Assembly (NCBI GenBank): GCA_020544305.1
Contig: CP058667.1
Coordinates: 496,001-560,000 of the forward strand
Reading direction: 5' to 3'
Source: Staphylococcus taiwanensis
Lineage (GTDB): Bacteria; Bacillota; Bacilli; Staphylococcales; Staphylococcaceae
Length of the DNA stretch: 64,000 nucleotides
Shown: positions 26,517 through 34,971 of the stretch, piece by piece
Position numbering within the stretch: the stretch's first letter is position 1
Layout of the letters: every line of letters starts with the position of its first letter
Program-made: the position numbers and the translations under genes
Notes under the pieces: generated by a model
What the model was told of the DNA's origin: nothing
Seen by the model: only the letters and a program-made list of their open reading frames with translations
Database searches by the model: none

Positions 26517-26848
26517 GATTCTTCTCCCCTAACATGAATACAATATGAAAAAAGTCATAAATGTATAATATATAATTATAAAATAAATAAATACATAAAT
26601 AAACCTATATTTACATTTAATATGTAAAATACGTATAAAAATTAAACTAGAGTTTATTTCAATAAGTATTGGGCACTAGCATGTAGCGTTTTTAGTTTTA
26701 AAGGAGTATCAAAGGGTATAAATATTAATATAAATTGACTGAAATAGAAATTAATTTTAAAAATTGCAAAATTAATAGTATGAAAATTGAATTATTCTAT
26801 CGAATCTTATATTTCAATAGAATTTATCTATATGGGAGGACGAAAGTT
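26517..26848. other. Divergent AT-rich intergenic region
   Basis: About 330 bp between tetR and the GIY-YIG-like gene. Apart from the palindrome at 26610-26628 I see only AT-rich, promoter-like sequence. The upstream extension of the plus-strand frame (from 26735) has no ribosome site and is not used. Confidence 0.5.
26610..26628. promoter_or_regulatory. Candidate TetR operator (perfect palindrome)
   Basis: TTTACAT-TTAAT-ATGTAAA is a perfect 7-bp inverted repeat with a 5-bp spacer, 94 bp upstream of the tetR start. The pairing is seen; binding is inferred. Confidence 0.45.
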
Positions 26849-27310
26849 ATGAAAGGTAGCAAACAATTAGATCAAATTAAGGAAGACAATAAAAAGCAAT
26901 TAAAAAAATTATTTAAATATGATAAAGACAATGCTTTATCATTTAGCAAAAAGGACCGTGAGAAAGTTCAAGATAAATATGGCGTATATGTCATCTTTGA
27001 TAACAAAAAACCTATTTTTGTAGGTCAAACAGGTGGTTATTCTACAGGTTATCAACCTATTACAAAAGACTTATTTAATAAATTGGGTCAATATAATTTA
27101 AAATCTGGTGTAGGGACTACTAAATTCAAAAAAGCCTTAGCTCAGAAAAAAGGCGTTAGCGAAGAAGATATCAAATCAATTACTGCTGAAGACTATAAAT
27201 TAAAATTTCAATATGTAAATGTTAAAGATGAACCAGCATTTATTAATGTACTTGAAATTTTAGCGATAGAATATGCAAAAGACAAAGGCTATGAATTGTA
27301 TAATTTTTAA
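26849..27310 (+). CDS. GIY-YIG-like domain protein
   Basis: 153 residues. KYGVYVIFDNKKPIFVGQTG (about 44-63) fits the GIY-YIG nuclease N-terminal pattern (G-V-Y, about ten residues, F-V-G-Q-T), and a possible metal-binding Glu follows in the C-terminal EPAFINVLEILAIEYAK. The N-terminal 40 residues are Lys/Asp-rich. ATG 26849 is chosen for its GGGAGGA site (26834-26840). It stands alone, divergent from tetR, with its own terminator. The family call rests on a short motif; a conserved Arg of the second helix is not obvious, so nuclease activity is uncertain. Confidence 0.55.
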   Translation: MKGSKQLDQIKEDNKKQLKKLFKYDKDNALSFSKKDREKVQDKYGVYVIFDNKKPIFVGQTGGYSTGYQPITKDLFNKLGQYNLKSGVGTTKFKKALAQKKGVSEEDIKSITAEDYKLKFQYVNVKDEPAFINVLEILAIEYAKDKGYELYNF

Positions 27311-27347
27311 GCATACTAATTTAAAGTAATGGCTTTAGTTTAAATGG

Positions 27348-27393
27348 CTCCATCAAGTTGACGATAAATATGACAACTTTGGTGGAGTTTTTT
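27348..27393 (+). terminator. Rho-independent terminator
   Basis: CTCCATCAAGTTG (27348-27360) pairs with CAACTTTGGTGGAG (27374-27387), then six T. Confidence 0.88.
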
Positions 27394-27503
27394 GCGTGTT
27401 AATTTTCAAAAAAAAGAAATTACTGACAGGATTATTGTGTGACTATGAAGATTAAGGGAATATGATAATTAATCATATTTAAAAGAAATGAGGTGAAACG
27501 ATT

Positions 27504-28454
27504 GTGTCACTAACCATACGCTATTTGAATGAAGAGAATTATTTTCAAAAAACACAAGATGTGAATCAAGTACCTAATACATCAAAACTCATTTGGTATG
27601 ATTTCACACAACCTACGGAACGTGAGCGCCAAATCCTTGTTGAGCAATTTAAAATTACAAGTCATAGAATTAAAGAATCTGTATATACTATTTCACGTCC
27701 CAAATTTAATGTTAATCATCATCAAAGTGAAAAATATCTAGTCTTACATGCTATTGATGATGCAAACTTTAGTGCTAAGCCTATTAGTATTACAGTGCAG
27801 AAGAATAAACTGATAACGATTCATGAAGATGTGATAGATGAAATTCATAGGATGGAACATGATATTCATAATGGCACGCTATATGCTACAGCTGACGAAC
27901 TAGCTGTACAATTACTTGATGAAATTACAAGTAGTTACTTCAAATATGTAAATACTGTAGAAGATACAGTCTTTTCTTTTGAAAATAAAAATGTCGATTC
28001 TGTTAATAACAAGAAGATGATGCAAGATGTGTACGATATACGATCACAAATTATTAAGCTTAAACGTGTGTTAATACCAATGGAAGAAATGTTAGAAGAC
28101 TTTGAAAACTATGACTTTCAAGATAGTGCTAATCATATAAAAATATTAATTCAGCATATTCATAGTCGTTTAGATAGACAAAAAGATACACTGATCGCAT
28201 GCGAACAAATTACCGATGATATTAAAGATAACAATGAATCATATCGTTCTAATAGAATAAATGGCGTGATGAATGTCTTAACGATTATTTCATCCATATT
28301 CTTTCCTTTATCATTTTTAACAGGATGGTATGGAATGAACTTCTCGTATATGCCGGAACTCAATTGGCATTATAGTTATTTTGTCTTTATAGCTATTTCT
28401 ATTATTGTAGTACTATCACTTGTATTGCTTTTCAAAAAGAAAAAATGGTTCTAA
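27504..28454 (+). CDS. corA: CorA-family magnesium/divalent cation transporter
   Basis: 316 residues with a large soluble N-terminal domain, a long helical stalk and two C-terminal membrane segments. The signature WYGMNFSYMPELN contains the invariant GMN at the pore mouth. GTG start at 27504 follows GAGGTGA. It moves Mg2+, and perhaps Co2+ or Ni2+, inward through a pentameric channel. It is a single-gene unit closed by a hairpin at 28461-28500. Confidence 0.9.
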   Translation: MSLTIRYLNEENYFQKTQDVNQVPNTSKLIWYDFTQPTERERQILVEQFKITSHRIKESVYTISRPKFNVNHHQSEKYLVLHAIDDANFSAKPISITVQKNKLITIHEDVIDEIHRMEHDIHNGTLYATADELAVQLLDEITSSYFKYVNTVEDTVFSFENKNVDSVNNKKMMQDVYDIRSQIIKLKRVLIPMEEMLEDFENYDFQDSANHIKILIQHIHSRLDRQKDTLIACEQITDDIKDNNESYRSNRINGVMNVLTIISSIFFPLSFLTGWYGMNFSYMPELNWHYSYFVFIAISIIVVLSLVLLFKKKKWF

Positions 28455-28460
28455 TAATTA

Positions 28461-28500
28461 AAGCCAGACTAAGACAATTGATTATTGCCTAATCTGGCTT
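28461..28500. terminator. Bidirectional terminator
   Basis: AAGCCAGA (28461-28468) pairs with TCTGGCTT (28493-28500) between two convergent genes. Confidence 0.75.
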
Positions 28501-28504
28501 AATA

Positions 28505-28822
28505 TTATTTAGAGTTAATTTCTTTCGATAATTCGCGATATTTTTGTTTATAATACTTAGATAGTTTTAAATCATGGATAAATGAAATCACAGGTCTAGC
28601 TGTCATTTGTAAACTACCGATCACAAATAGAACCGTTCCTGCGACCATGGTACTGTCGCTAAAGAAAAAGAAACTGCCTACTAAGAAGATGATACCCAAT
28701 ACAATGTCATTGATTTGATATAAAGCTTTGTAGAAAAATGAAATTTGCTTAGCGTGATCATCATCATTAAATTTATTTGTATTAAAGTGTAAATCCACGT
28801 CGTCTTTATTAATACCAGCCAT
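28505..28822 (-). CDS. YrhK-like small membrane protein
   Basis: 105 residues with two membrane segments (INDIVLGIIFLVGSFFFF and MVAGTVLFVIGSLQM) separated by a short turn, and a polar N-terminus. The arrangement YKALYQINDIVLGI...ARPVI resembles the YrhK domain family, whose function is unknown. The ATG at 28822 is chosen because GGGAGGG lies 6 nt upstream; the longer frame from 28837 starts within that site. Confidence 0.65.
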   Translation of the reverse strand: MAGINKDDVDLHFNTNKFNDDDHAKQISFFYKALYQINDIVLGIIFLVGSFFFFSDSTMVAGTVLFVIGSLQMTARPVISFIHDLKLSKYYKQKYRELSKEINSK

Positions 28823-28919
28823 ATATAGCCCTCCCAAGGTAATTCATTATATTCTTTATATTTCCCGTTGTACTTTTGGATAAAACTTCTTCATAATGCA
28901 TATTAAAAGGGGGAATACG

Positions 28920-29441
28920 ATGTCATATTCAATGCTTTATCAATCACCCGTACAAAATTTGGAAATCATAAGTGATGGCAAGTCGGTTACACACTTACTG
29001 TATAAGTATGATAGTTCAGAATTAAGTCATCCTACTAAGTCAGATTTACCAGTATTTGAGCAAGTAACGCAATGGTTAGATAACTATTTCTCAGGAAATA
29101 ATCCTACTATTGATTTCAAGCTTGAACCTAAAGGAACCGAATTCCAACGACACGTGTGGGATATCTTACAATCTATAGAGTATGGAGACTTAAAAACATA
29201 TGGTGACATTGCGAAAGAAGTTGGTAAACGTTTAAATAAGCCGAAAATGTCTGCACAAGCAGTAGGTGGTGCTGTGGGAAGTAATCCAATCTCCATTATT
29301 ATTCCATGTCATCGCGTTGTCGGTAAAGACGGTAGTTTAACAGGATATGGTGGTACAATTAACAATAAAATAAAACTGCTCGAACTTGAACAAGTGGATA
29401 TGGATTCATTATATAGACCATCACATTCGACGAAACCTTAA
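28920..29441 (+). CDS. ogt: Methylated-DNA--protein-cysteine methyltransferase
   Basis: 173 residues. The acceptor motif IIPCHRVVGKDGSLTGYGG holds the reactive Cys (about residue 130), and the preceding helix-turn-helix region (YGDIAKEVGKRLNKP, AVGGAVGSNP) matches the Ada/Ogt family. It removes alkyl groups from O6-alkylguanine by self-alkylation. ATG 28920 follows AAAGGGGG; the frame opens at 28896 but that start lacks a site. Confidence 0.93.
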   Translation: MSYSMLYQSPVQNLEIISDGKSVTHLLYKYDSSELSHPTKSDLPVFEQVTQWLDNYFSGNNPTIDFKLEPKGTEFQRHVWDILQSIEYGDLKTYGDIAKEVGKRLNKPKMSAQAVGGAVGSNPISIIIPCHRVVGKDGSLTGYGGTINNKIKLLELEQVDMDSLYRPSHSTKP

Positions 29442-29452
29442 ATAATAATAAA

Positions 29453-29492
29453 AAAGTGGTACAGAAATTTAAATTGATTTCTGTACCACTTT
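29453..29492. terminator. Bidirectional terminator between ogt and mvaS
   Basis: AAAGTGGTACAGAAAT (29453-29468) pairs perfectly with ATTTCTGTACCACTTT (29477-29492), flanked by A on the left and T on the right. Confidence 0.9.
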
Positions 29493-29521
29493 GTCTATTT
29501 CAAATTAAAATTTTAAAAGTA

Positions 29522-30688
29522 TTATTCAGGACGATGATATTGTCTAATGTCCTCATCGATACTTTCTAAATAGAAAATGTCTTTATCGTCTTCTGTTTTT
29601 TCAGTATCATGGTCGAATGCTAAATCATCAAAGCGTTTGAAATATGATTCGTATTCTTCTACTGATACTTCTTGGCGATGATTTAATAATGCTTTATGAC
29701 CTTCTTTATCAAGGTGTTGTTCATAGCTGTCTACTAATGTAGCACTAAAGAACTCACCAACTGAACCAGAACCATAACTAAATAAACCGATTGTTTGTCC
29801 GCTTTGTAGGTCTCTATTTTCAAGTAAAGAAATTAAACTTAAATATAAAGAACCAGTATAAATGTTTCCTACATAACGGTTATAGTATACAGCATCTTCA
29901 TAGCCAGAAATTAAACGTTCTTGTGTCGTTTCATCAGCGTCATTAATGATTGAGTCTAAAGCTTTTTTACCCATCTTAGTAAATGGCACATGGAAGCATA
30001 GTGATGCAAAGTCAGATAATGATTTGCCTTCACGACGTGCATATTCGTTCCAACTTTCTTGGAATGATTTAATATATGCATCTTTAGATAACGCACCAGC
30101 TACTAAAGGATATTTATGGCCTGTTGGTCTCCAGAAGTCATAGACATCTTCTGTATAAGCAACGGCATCATCATTTAATGCTAAGATACCTGGATTATGT
30201 GCAATAACCATAGCAACGGCACCAGCGCCTTGGGTTGGTTCGCCACCAGATTGAATACCATAACGTGCAGTATCGCTAGCGATGACTAATACTTTTTCTT
30301 CAGGGCGTTTCTCAAGATAATCTTTCGCAAGTTGAATGGCAGGTGTTGCTGCGTAACATGCTTCTTTCATTTCAAAACAACGTGCAAATGGTTGAATGCC
30401 TAGTAAATTATGAATTTGAACTGCAGCTGCTTTAGCATTATCTATCGCAGATTCAGTTGCTACAATGACCATTCCAATATGTTTTTTATCATCATCTGTT
30501 ATAATATCTTTAGCAGCATTAGCCCCCATAGATACTATATCTTGTGATACGGGACTAACCGCCATTTGGGTTTGACCAATACCTATTAAGAATTTATTTG
30601 GATCAACTTGGCGTGCTTCTGCAAGCTTTGCCATGTCTACATAGTATTTAGGGACGTAAAAGTTAATTTTATCGATACCTATAGTCAA
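29522..30688 (-). CDS. mvaS: Hydroxymethylglutaryl-CoA synthase (TTG start)
   Basis: 388 residues, the same length as S. aureus Mva[20 protein letters not shown] begins at a TTG (30688) preceded by AAAGGATG; the longer frame to 30727 adds 13 residues not found in the family. The catalytic Cys is in [13 protein letters not shown] (about 111), the His is in [12 protein letters not shown] and the Glu is near residue 79. It condenses acetoacetyl-CoA and acetyl-CoA to HMG-CoA. It is divergent from the thiolase and HMG-CoA reductase genes. Confidence 0.95.
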   Translation of the reverse strand: MTIGIDKINFYVPKYYVDMAKLAEARQVDPNKFLIGIGQTQMAVSPVSQDIVSMGANAAKDIITDDDKKHIGMVIVATESAIDNAKAAAVQIHNLLGIQPFARCFEMKEACYAATPAIQLAKDYLEKRPEEKVLVIASDTARYGIQSGGEPTQGAGAVAMVIAHNPGILALNDDAVAYTEDVYDFWRPTGHKYPLVAGALSKDAYIKSFQESWNEYARREGKSLSDFASLCFHVPFTKMGKKALDSIINDADETTQERLISGYEDAVYYNRYVGNIYTGSLYLSLISLLENRDLQSGQTIGLFSYGSGSVGEFFSATLVDSYEQHLDKEGHKALLNHRQEVSVEEYESYFKRFDDLAFDHDTEKTEDDKDIFYLESIDEDIRQYHRPE

Positions 30689-30774
30689 GGGCACAACATC
30701 CTTTCGTAAATGAATTTTATAAGTCATATTAATAGTAGCTATTTAGGACATTTTCAGTTACAATGCTGACTAAT

Positions 30775-30788
30775 AGAAAGCGTTTTCA
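30775..30788. promoter_or_regulatory. cre-like site in mvaS/thiolase intergenic region
   Basis: AGAAAGCGTTTTCA differs from the cre consensus (TGWAARCGYTWNCW) only at the first base. It lies 87 bp upstream of mvaS. CcpA control of this locus is inferred only from the match. The rest of the 290-bp divergent region is AT-rich promoter sequence. Confidence 0.45.
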
Positions 30789-30981
30789 TTCAAAGTGTTT
30801 AAATGCAATAACTCATGTTATTTAATATTATAAAATAATAAAATACGTGATTATGCAGGACATAACATTGAGTGTTAGAGACCTTCTATCGGCTATTATT
30901 AATAATCATATTAATAGTTATTTTACCAAATTAAATAACTAAATTACAATTATATATAAACTACATACAAGGAGATATAGA

Positions 30982-32133
30982 ATGAAAAAAATTGCTATTG
31001 TAAGTGCAAAAAGAACGCCAATCGGCAGATATAAAGGGAAACTAAGAGATTATTCAGCAGTTGAACTTGGTACAACTGCATTAAAAGGCGCAATTGAAGC
31101 GGCAAATATTGATCCAAATATAATTCAACAAGTTATCTTTGGTAATGTATTACAAAGTGGTGTAGGTCAAAATCCAGCACGACAAATTGCAATCAAATCC
31201 GGTGTACCTGATACGACGCCTGCGATGACCATTAATGAAGTGTGTGGTTCAGGTCTTAAAGCCATTATTCTCGGTAAACAATTGATTCAATTAGGCGAAG
31301 CTGATGTAGTTGCAGTCGGTGGGGTTGAAAGTATGACAAATGCACCGCAATTAATTTTAAAAGAGGGACAAGAACCTGTTGAAAGTTTCATGAATGATGG
31401 TTTAACAGATGCGTTCCATTATGTACCAATGGGTGTGACAGCAGAGAATATCGCTGAAAAATATCATATCACACGTGAAATGCAAGATGAATTTGCTAAT
31501 AACTCACAAGTGAAAGCAGCGAAAGCAACACAAGACGGTAAATTTAGTAATGAAATTATTGGAATGACTGATGCTGAAGGCGAAGAAATGACTTCTGACG
31601 AAGGCGTACGTCCGAATAGCAGTGTTGAAAAACTTGCGACATTAAAGACGATTTTTAAAGAAGATGGTACGGTAACTGGTGGTAATGCATCAAGTATTAA
31701 TGACGGTTCATCAGCACTTATCTTAATGGAAGAAACATATGCTAAAGCGCATGGCTTCGATATCTTAGGTATCGTAGGTGATTATGCTGAAGTTGGTTGT
31801 GATCCTCAATATATGGGTTACGCACCATTCTATGCTGTTGAAAAGTTACTCGAAAAAACAGATAGCAAGATTGATGATGTTGATATTGTCGAAATGACCG
31901 AAGCCTTTGCTGCACAAAGTATTCCAGTTAAAGATAATCTACATATTCCAGATGAGAAATTAAATATCTATGGTGGTGCCATTGCATTAGGACATCCGAT
32001 TGGTGCAAGTGGTGCACGTCTAGTAACAACATTAGTTAATGCGCTTGAGCAAGAGCACAAACAAACGGGTATTGCCACAGCTTGTATTGGCGGTGGCCTT
32101 GGTATCGCTTTAATGATTGATAAAGGGGAATAG
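30982..32133 (+). CDS. mvaC: Acetyl-CoA C-acetyltransferase (thiolase)
   Basis: 383 residues with all thiolase landmarks: nucleophilic Cys in NEVCGSGLKAI (about 88), GGNASSINDGSSA, the His loop GHPIGASGAR and the final CIGGGLGIA Cys. It makes acetoacetyl-CoA from two acetyl-CoA. AAGGAGA precedes the ATG. It is 3 bp before mvaA and divergent from mvaS, so here it should feed the mevalonate pathway rather than fatty-acid breakdown. The symbol follows that context. Confidence 0.88.
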   Translation: MKKIAIVSAKRTPIGRYKGKLRDYSAVELGTTALKGAIEAANIDPNIIQQVIFGNVLQSGVGQNPARQIAIKSGVPDTTPAMTINEVCGSGLKAIILGKQLIQLGEADVVAVGGVESMTNAPQLILKEGQEPVESFMNDGLTDAFHYVPMGVTAENIAEKYHITREMQDEFANNSQVKAAKATQDGKFSNEIIGMTDAEGEEMTSDEGVRPNSSVEKLATLKTIFKEDGTVTGGNASSINDGSSALILMEETYAKAHGFDILGIVGDYAEVGCDPQYMGYAPFYAVEKLLEKTDSKIDDVDIVEMTEAFAAQSIPVKDNLHIPDEKLNIYGGAIALGHPIGASGARLVTTLVNALEQEHKQTGIATACIGGGLGIALMIDKGE

Positions 32134-32136
32134 AAG

Positions 32137-33414
32137 ATGAAAAGTTTGGACAAATCATTTCGACATTTAACTCGTGAAGATAAATTAAAGCAACTTGTTG
32201 ATTATGGATGGCTAACAGATGACAATTATGATGTATTGTTAAATCATCCTATGATTAATGAAGAAGTGGCAAACAGTTTAATAGAGAATGTGATTGGACA
32301 AGGTACATTTCCAGTAGGCTTGTTACCAAAGATTATTGTTGATGATAAGGAATACGTAGTACCTATGATGGTTGAAGAACCGTCTGTAGTAGCTGCAGCC
32401 AGTTATGGTGCTAAACTTGTAAATCATACAGGTGGATTCAAGACAATTAAAAGCGAACGTTTAATGATTGGTCAAATTGTCTTTGACGGTGTACATGACA
32501 CAGATGATTTAGCGCAAGCGATTCAAGCAATTGAACCACAAATTAAGCAGATTGCTGCAGAAGCATATCCATCTATTATTGAACGTGGGGGTGGTTATCG
32601 TCGTATTAAGATTGATACTTTCCCTGAAAGTTATTTATTATCACTGAAAGTATATGTCGACACGAAAGATGCGATGGGCGCCAATATGCTTAATACAATT
32701 TTAGAGGCAATAACTGCGCATTTGAAAAATGAATTCCCAGACCGTGATGTCTTAATGAGTATCTTATCAAATCATGCCACTGCATCTGTCGTGAGCGTTC
32801 AAGGTGAAATAGATATTCAAGATTTAAATAAAGGTGAACGTACCGGTGAAGAAGTAGCACAAAGAATGGAACGTGCGTCAGTACTTGCACAAGTCGATAT
32901 TCACCGAGCAGCGACACATAATAAAGGTGTGATGAATGGTATACACGCAGTCGTGTTGGCAACAGGTAATGATACGCGTGGTGCTGAAGCAAGTGCACAT
33001 GCATATGCGAGTCGCGATGGTCAGTATAGAGGTATAGCAACTTGGGAGTATGACAAAGCACGTGGTCGCCTCATTGGTACGATTGAAGTGCCAATGACAT
33101 TAGCAATTGTTGGTGGTGGAACGAAAGTATTGCCTATCGCAAAAGCATCACTTGAATTGTTAAATGTAGCATCTGCACAAGAACTTGGCCAAGTTGTTGC
33201 AGCAGTAGGATTAGCTCAGAACTTTTCAGCATGTAGAGCGTTAGTTTCTGAAGGTATTCAAAAAGGCCATATGAGCTTACAATATAAATCATTGGCTATC
33301 GTTGTAGGTGCTCAAGGCGATGAAATCGCACAGGTAGCTGATGCGCTAAAACAAGAACCAAAAGCCAATACTGCAACAGCACAACGTATTTTAGAAGAAT
33401 TACGTAATAAATAA
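32137..33414 (+). CDS. mvaA: HMG-CoA reductase, class II
   Basis: 425 residues, the class II bacterial length. Motifs: PMMVEEPSVVAAAS (catalytic Glu), DAMGANMLN, NKGVMNGIHAVVLATGNDTRG and a C-terminal His region. It reduces HMG-CoA to mevalonate with NAD(P)H. It is essential in staphylococci, which lack the MEP route. The TAG stop of the thiolase is 3 bp upstream, and the ribosome site GGGGAATAG overlaps that stop. It completes the upper mevalonate pathway with mvaS and the thiolase. Confidence 0.95.
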   Translation: MKSLDKSFRHLTREDKLKQLVDYGWLTDDNYDVLLNHPMINEEVANSLIENVIGQGTFPVGLLPKIIVDDKEYVVPMMVEEPSVVAAASYGAKLVNHTGGFKTIKSERLMIGQIVFDGVHDTDDLAQAIQAIEPQIKQIAAEAYPSIIERGGGYRRIKIDTFPESYLLSLKVYVDTKDAMGANMLNTILEAITAHLKNEFPDRDVLMSILSNHATASVVSVQGEIDIQDLNKGERTGEEVAQRMERASVLAQVDIHRAATHNKGVMNGIHAVVLATGNDTRGAEASAHAYASRDGQYRGIATWEYDKARGRLIGTIEVPMTLAIVGGGTKVLPIAKASLELLNVASAQELGQVVAAVGLAQNFSACRALVSEGIQKGHMSLQYKSLAIVVGAQGDEIAQVADALKQEPKANTATAQRILEELRNK

Positions 33415-33423
33415 TGTAAAGGC

Positions 33424-33467
33424 GTAAGCAGAATGATCATGATAAATGGTCAGCTGCTTACTTTTTT
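33424..33467 (+). terminator. Terminator of thiolase-mvaA
   Basis: GTAAGCAG (33424-33431) pairs with CTGCTTAC (33454-33461), then TTTTTT. Confidence 0.85.
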
Positions 33468-33508
33468 ATACAGTTTAAGCGGTAAATAGAAACTTAAAAT
33501 GATATATA

Positions 33509-33573
33509 AATAAGCCACTCATTATGACCAAAGTACCGATACGAAGTACTTTAAACATAATCAGTGGCTTATT
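33509..33573 (-). terminator. Hairpin terminator downstream of the CHAP gene
   Basis: AATAAGCCACT (33509-33519) pairs with AGTGGCTTATT (33563-33573), enclosing an inner stem AAGTAC/GTACTT. It lies just past the 3' end of the minus-strand SsaA-like gene. Confidence 0.7.
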
Positions 33574-33603
33574 CTCTATATGCAAAAGGAAATAAATTTA
33601 AAA

Positions 33604-34038
33604 TTAATAAATATAATTATAACTACTTGCGGCTGCTTTACTTAGGTAGCGAGTGCCGTATGCATTTGGTCTATTGTAGTTATATTCTGAAACTAAAATG
33701 CTTCCATTACCATAAACACGTTCAACAACAGCAACATGACCATAATAACCTGCAGTAGATTGCATAACTGCGTAGCGTTTAGGTGTATGACCAGTTCTGT
33801 AACCAGAGCGTTGTGCATTGTAATACCAATATTTAGCGTTACCCCATCTATTTGATACAGGTTTACCTAATTGAGCACGACGTTGATATGCCCACCAAGT
33901 ACATTGACCTTTCGTGTAATAGTTATATGAAGCAGCGTGAGATACGTTTGTGTGTTCAATATTTTGATATGCGAAAGTCCCTGCGAACATAATGCCAGTA
34001 GCTAATAAAAGACGTGAAATCAATTTTTTAATTTTCAT
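33604..34038 (-). CDS. SsaA-like secreted CHAP-domain amidase/endopeptidase
   Basis: 144 residues. Signal peptide KIKKLISRLLLATGIMFAG is likely cleaved near SHA|ASY (about 35-36). The mature protein is little more than a CHAP domain: catalytic Cys in YYTKGQCTWWAY (about 46) and His in AGYYGHVAVVERV (about 100), followed by the Asn/Glu of SEYNYNRPNAYG. It hydrolyses peptidoglycan peptide bonds outside the cell. Family members are often WalKR-controlled; TGTAAT-N5-TGAAAT at about 34134-34150 upstream is a near match to a WalR box. Compared with SsaA it lacks an N-terminal repeat region. Confidence 0.88.
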   Translation of the reverse strand: MKIKKLISRLLLATGIMFAGTFAYQNIEHTNVSHAASYNYYTKGQCTWWAYQRRAQLGKPVSNRWGNAKYWYYNAQRSGYRTGHTPKRYAVMQSTAGYYGHVAVVERVYGNGSILVSEYNYNRPNAYGTRYLSKAAASSYNYIY

Positions 34039-34324
34039 TTGTTCTCCTCAAAATATAAAAGAATTAAAAACTGTATTCATCATATACGGTAAAAATGTTT
34101 AATACAATATAAGAAATCAATTATACAAGTAAATGTAATATACATGAAATATAACTATAAATTTTGTAATTAATTTTTCAAAATGTGAATTTTACTAAAT
34201 AAAAAGGGTATGAGAGTTGAAGTTATGAAAATTGAGAGGAAAATAATTTTGTTTCAATTTTTATGACAAAATGTAAGTATTGATATCTCGTCGCGGTAAT
34301 ACTGAAAGAATGTTTGATGCCTAA
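34039..34324. other. Intergenic region upstream of the CHAP gene
   Basis: About 290 bp, AT-rich. It carries the candidate WalR-like half-sites around 34134-34150; no gene or RNA is evident. Confidence 0.4.
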
Positions 34325-34351
34325 TAAAAAAAGAGTGCCATAAAGGCACTC
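34325..34351 (-). terminator. Rho-independent terminator (minus strand)
   Basis: GAGTGCC (34333-34339) pairs with GGCACTC (34345-34351). The A run at 34326-34332 gives the U tail for the YozE-like gene. Confidence 0.88.
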
Positions 34352-34396
34352 CCGGTGAGATGATACGTCCATGATGTATAATTACATAATTAGAAA

Positions 34397-34612
34397 TCAT
34401 ACATTTGTGAATTGGTTAAAAACAGCCAATGCTCTTTTAACGATCGTCACGGGTATGTTTTCTGGGCATGGATTATTTCGAAAATATGACAATATTTCTA
34501 TTTGGCTCTTCACTGTTCTAGGGAAATTGCTATCTTGATTAATCCAATTTACCAATTCACCTAATGGTGTGTCATCACCAACAAAATTTTGCATAAATTC
34601 ATAAAAGCTCAA
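34397..34612 (-). CDS. YozE/UPF0346-family small protein
   Basis: 71 residues. SFYEFMQNFVGDDTPLGELVNWINQD is the start signature of the YozE (SAM-like fold) family, a conserved small cytosolic protein of unknown role in Firmicutes. The start is a TTG at 34612 placed 5 nt after GAGGTG. It stands alone with its own terminator. Confidence 0.75.
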   Translation of the reverse strand: MSFYEFMQNFVGDDTPLGELVNWINQDSNFPRTVKSQIEILSYFRNNPCPENIPVTIVKRALAVFNQFTNV

Positions 34613-34725
34613 TGCCTCACCTCTTTAATCAAATTGAGCCTATGTGATTATAACATTTTTTGCGATAGAAACATATAGCTTGAATAGTTTATATTAAAAT
34701 ATTGAATTTTTGTAATTATACATTT

Positions 34726-34785
34726 AAAAGGAATTTTAATTCGGATTCACGTGCTAAACTGTTCCCGTTTTTAAATTCCTTTTTC
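34726..34785 (+). repeat. Inverted repeat with T tail
   Basis: AAAGGAATTT (34727-34736) pairs with AAATTCCTTT (34773-34782) across a 36-nt loop, then T-rich sequence. It is far from any upstream plus-strand gene, so it could end an unannotated transcript. Confidence 0.4.
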
Positions 34786-34848
34786 ATTTATATCAAGATA
34801 TTTCAGCCTAAGTTATCTTTTAGCTAGTGAAAGTGAGTGGTCCGTCAA

Positions 34849-34930
34849 TAAAGTGAATTCAACTTAGAAATTTACAAATAAAGTAAGTTGGGATTATAAC
34901 GAATTCATTATGAATTATGAGCAACTCCCA
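34849..34930. repeat. Degenerate copy of the STAR-like intergenic repeat
   Basis: The TTTACAAATAAAGTAAGTTG segment and the following GGGA...ACGAATTC are recognisably related to TCTACAAGCAAAGCAAGTTG...GGGA...ACGAATTT in the repeat at 46.8 kb. It lies directly before cidR and overlaps its likely promoter zone. Confidence 0.45.
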
Positions 34931-34971
34931 TGTATAATATAGGTATAACGATAAGTAGAGAAGGTGAGCAT

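Noticed and set aside
26735..26848. N-terminal extension of the GIY-YIG-like gene
   Set aside because: No ribosome site at its start, whereas GGGAGGA precedes the ATG at 26849.
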